Origin: Candidatus Roizmanbacteria bacterium
GTDB taxonomy: Bacteria; Patescibacteriota; Microgenomatia; UBA1406; GWC2-37-13
Assembly: GCA_026395475.1 (NCBI GenBank)
Contig: JAPLYQ010000142.1
Span: 1-33,944, forward strand
Reading direction: 5' to 3'
DNA: 33,944 bases
Shown: positions 33,307 through 33,944 of the stretch, in pieces
Numbering within the stretch: position 1 is the stretch's first letter
Layout of the letters: every line of letters begins with the position of its first letter
The notes under the pieces: model-generated
The model's database searches: none
Told to the model about the DNA's origin: nothing
What the model saw: only the letters and a program-made list of their open reading frames with translations
Program-made: the position numbers and the translations under genes

Positions 33307-33715
33307 ACTTACCAAACCAATAGGTAAGTACAACATACTATATGATTTGTGTGAAACTGTACTTACTGAGTTTGAGGCAACAGGCAAGAAATTCCCCGTT
33401 ACTAAGTATACTCCAGCTAAAATATCGGCTGGAGTTGTTTACTTTATCAGATTTACATTTACTGATGGAACAATATTATACAAACTTGGCTACACTTCGC
33501 GTACAGTATACATAAGAATGGAAACCTTAGGTATTCCATATGGAACTAAGACACGTGTACTTGCTGCATTACCTTTTAGTTCTGTACAAACTGCGTATAA
33601 AGCTGAACAGTTACTTCATGAGAAGTTTATTAAGTACAAGTACAGCGGGAAAGGTAGACTTGCTAATGGTAACAGTGAACTTTATATTTGTGACTTGTTA
33701 CAGTTACAAGCGTAG
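33293..33715 (+). CDS. Small GIY-YIG-like (T5orf172/MUG113-type) protein
   Basis: 140 aa; GVVYFIRFTFTDGTILYKLGYTSRTVYIRMETL, KAEQLLHEKFIKYKYSGKGRLANGNSELY. Confidence 0.6.
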   Translation: MRRNKLTKPIGKYNILYDLCETVLTEFEATGKKFPVTKYTPAKISAGVVYFIRFTFTDGTILYKLGYTSRTVYIRMETLGIPYGTKTRVLAALPFSSVQTAYKAEQLLHEKFIKYKYSGKGRLANGNSELYICDLLQLQA

Positions 33716-33803
33716 CTTATACCCACTCACCCCTTCCTTACCCGCCCAACTAACCCCTTCCTTACCAAAATTCCTAATCCTATCCACCTCCCTCCCCTTT
33801 TCA
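33716..33803 (+). terminator. C-rich, almost G-free tract after the last late gene; candidate Rho utilisation (rut) region
   Basis: 88 nt with one G (33744) and about 43 C by hand count, starting right after the stop at 33715. Confidence 0.4.
33729..33766 (+). repeat. 14-bp direct repeat ACCCCTTCCTTACC, two copies
   Basis: 33729-33742 and 33753-33766, 24-nt period. Confidence 0.8.
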
Positions 33804-33832
33804 GGATAAAACTTCACTTCTCAGGATAAAAC
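33801..33832 (+). repeat. 12-bp direct repeat TCAGGATAAAAC, two copies
   Basis: 33801-33812 and 33821-33832, exactly 20-nt period. Confidence 0.85.
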
Positions 33833-33944
33833 CCCACCTTTTTATACCCTAAGTCATTGAAAAACCACACATTTGCACACTATGATATGTACAGGCAAAA
33901 TCAAAAGACGAAAATCCGCGTGGGTGTGCGCGTGATAAAATGCT

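Noticed and set aside
33540-33809. 89-aa alternate-frame ORF overlapping the GIY-YIG-like gene
   Set aside because: Its tail is just the C-rich tract translated as Pro/Leu/Ser repeats (LTPSLPAQLTPSLPKFLILSTSLPFS); no SD.
1-33944. CRISPR array, tRNA, rRNA, insertion sequence
   Set aside because: No regularly spaced repeats, cloverleaf-like gene, rRNA segment or transposase ORF was seen on reading; late phage genes fill almost all of the window.

Overview
The window is the late (structural and lysis) region of a lambda-organised tailed phage or prophage (siphovirus), with nearly every gene on the + strand. Order: Nu1-like small terminase, GpA-family large terminase, a lysozyme-like ORF, a gpW-size ORF, lambda-type portal, S49 protease with a scaffold-like C-terminus, decoration-like protein, E-type major capsid protein, three head-tail/tail completion ORFs, a small ORF missing from the ORF track, major tail protein, tail assembly chaperones G/GT (I located a -1 frameshift site), tape measure, gpM, an inserted SGNH-hydrolase fiber gene, gpL, gpK, gpI, a giant gpJ with an N-terminal Hint (intein-like) domain, two tandem DUF6453-like ORFs, three small unknown ORFs, a 3TM holin, a GH19-type endolysin, a GIY-YIG-like ORF, and a C-rich, almost G-free tail region. 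A divergent minus-strand gene is cut by the left edge. The strongest leads are: (1) a GH24 lysozyme-like protein between TerL and the portal whose three catalytic positions (T4L E11/D20/T26) align without gaps to V/N/A; (2) a complete Hint domain at the start of gpJ, ending HN|G; (3) an A_AAA_AAC -1 slippery heptamer directly before the G stop, followed by a long open -1 frame; (4) repeated domain insertions in virion proteins and a fiber gene placed inside the M-L-K-I-J block; (5) a rut-like and G4-capable tract at the right end. All family calls come from reading the translations; no database search was possible.
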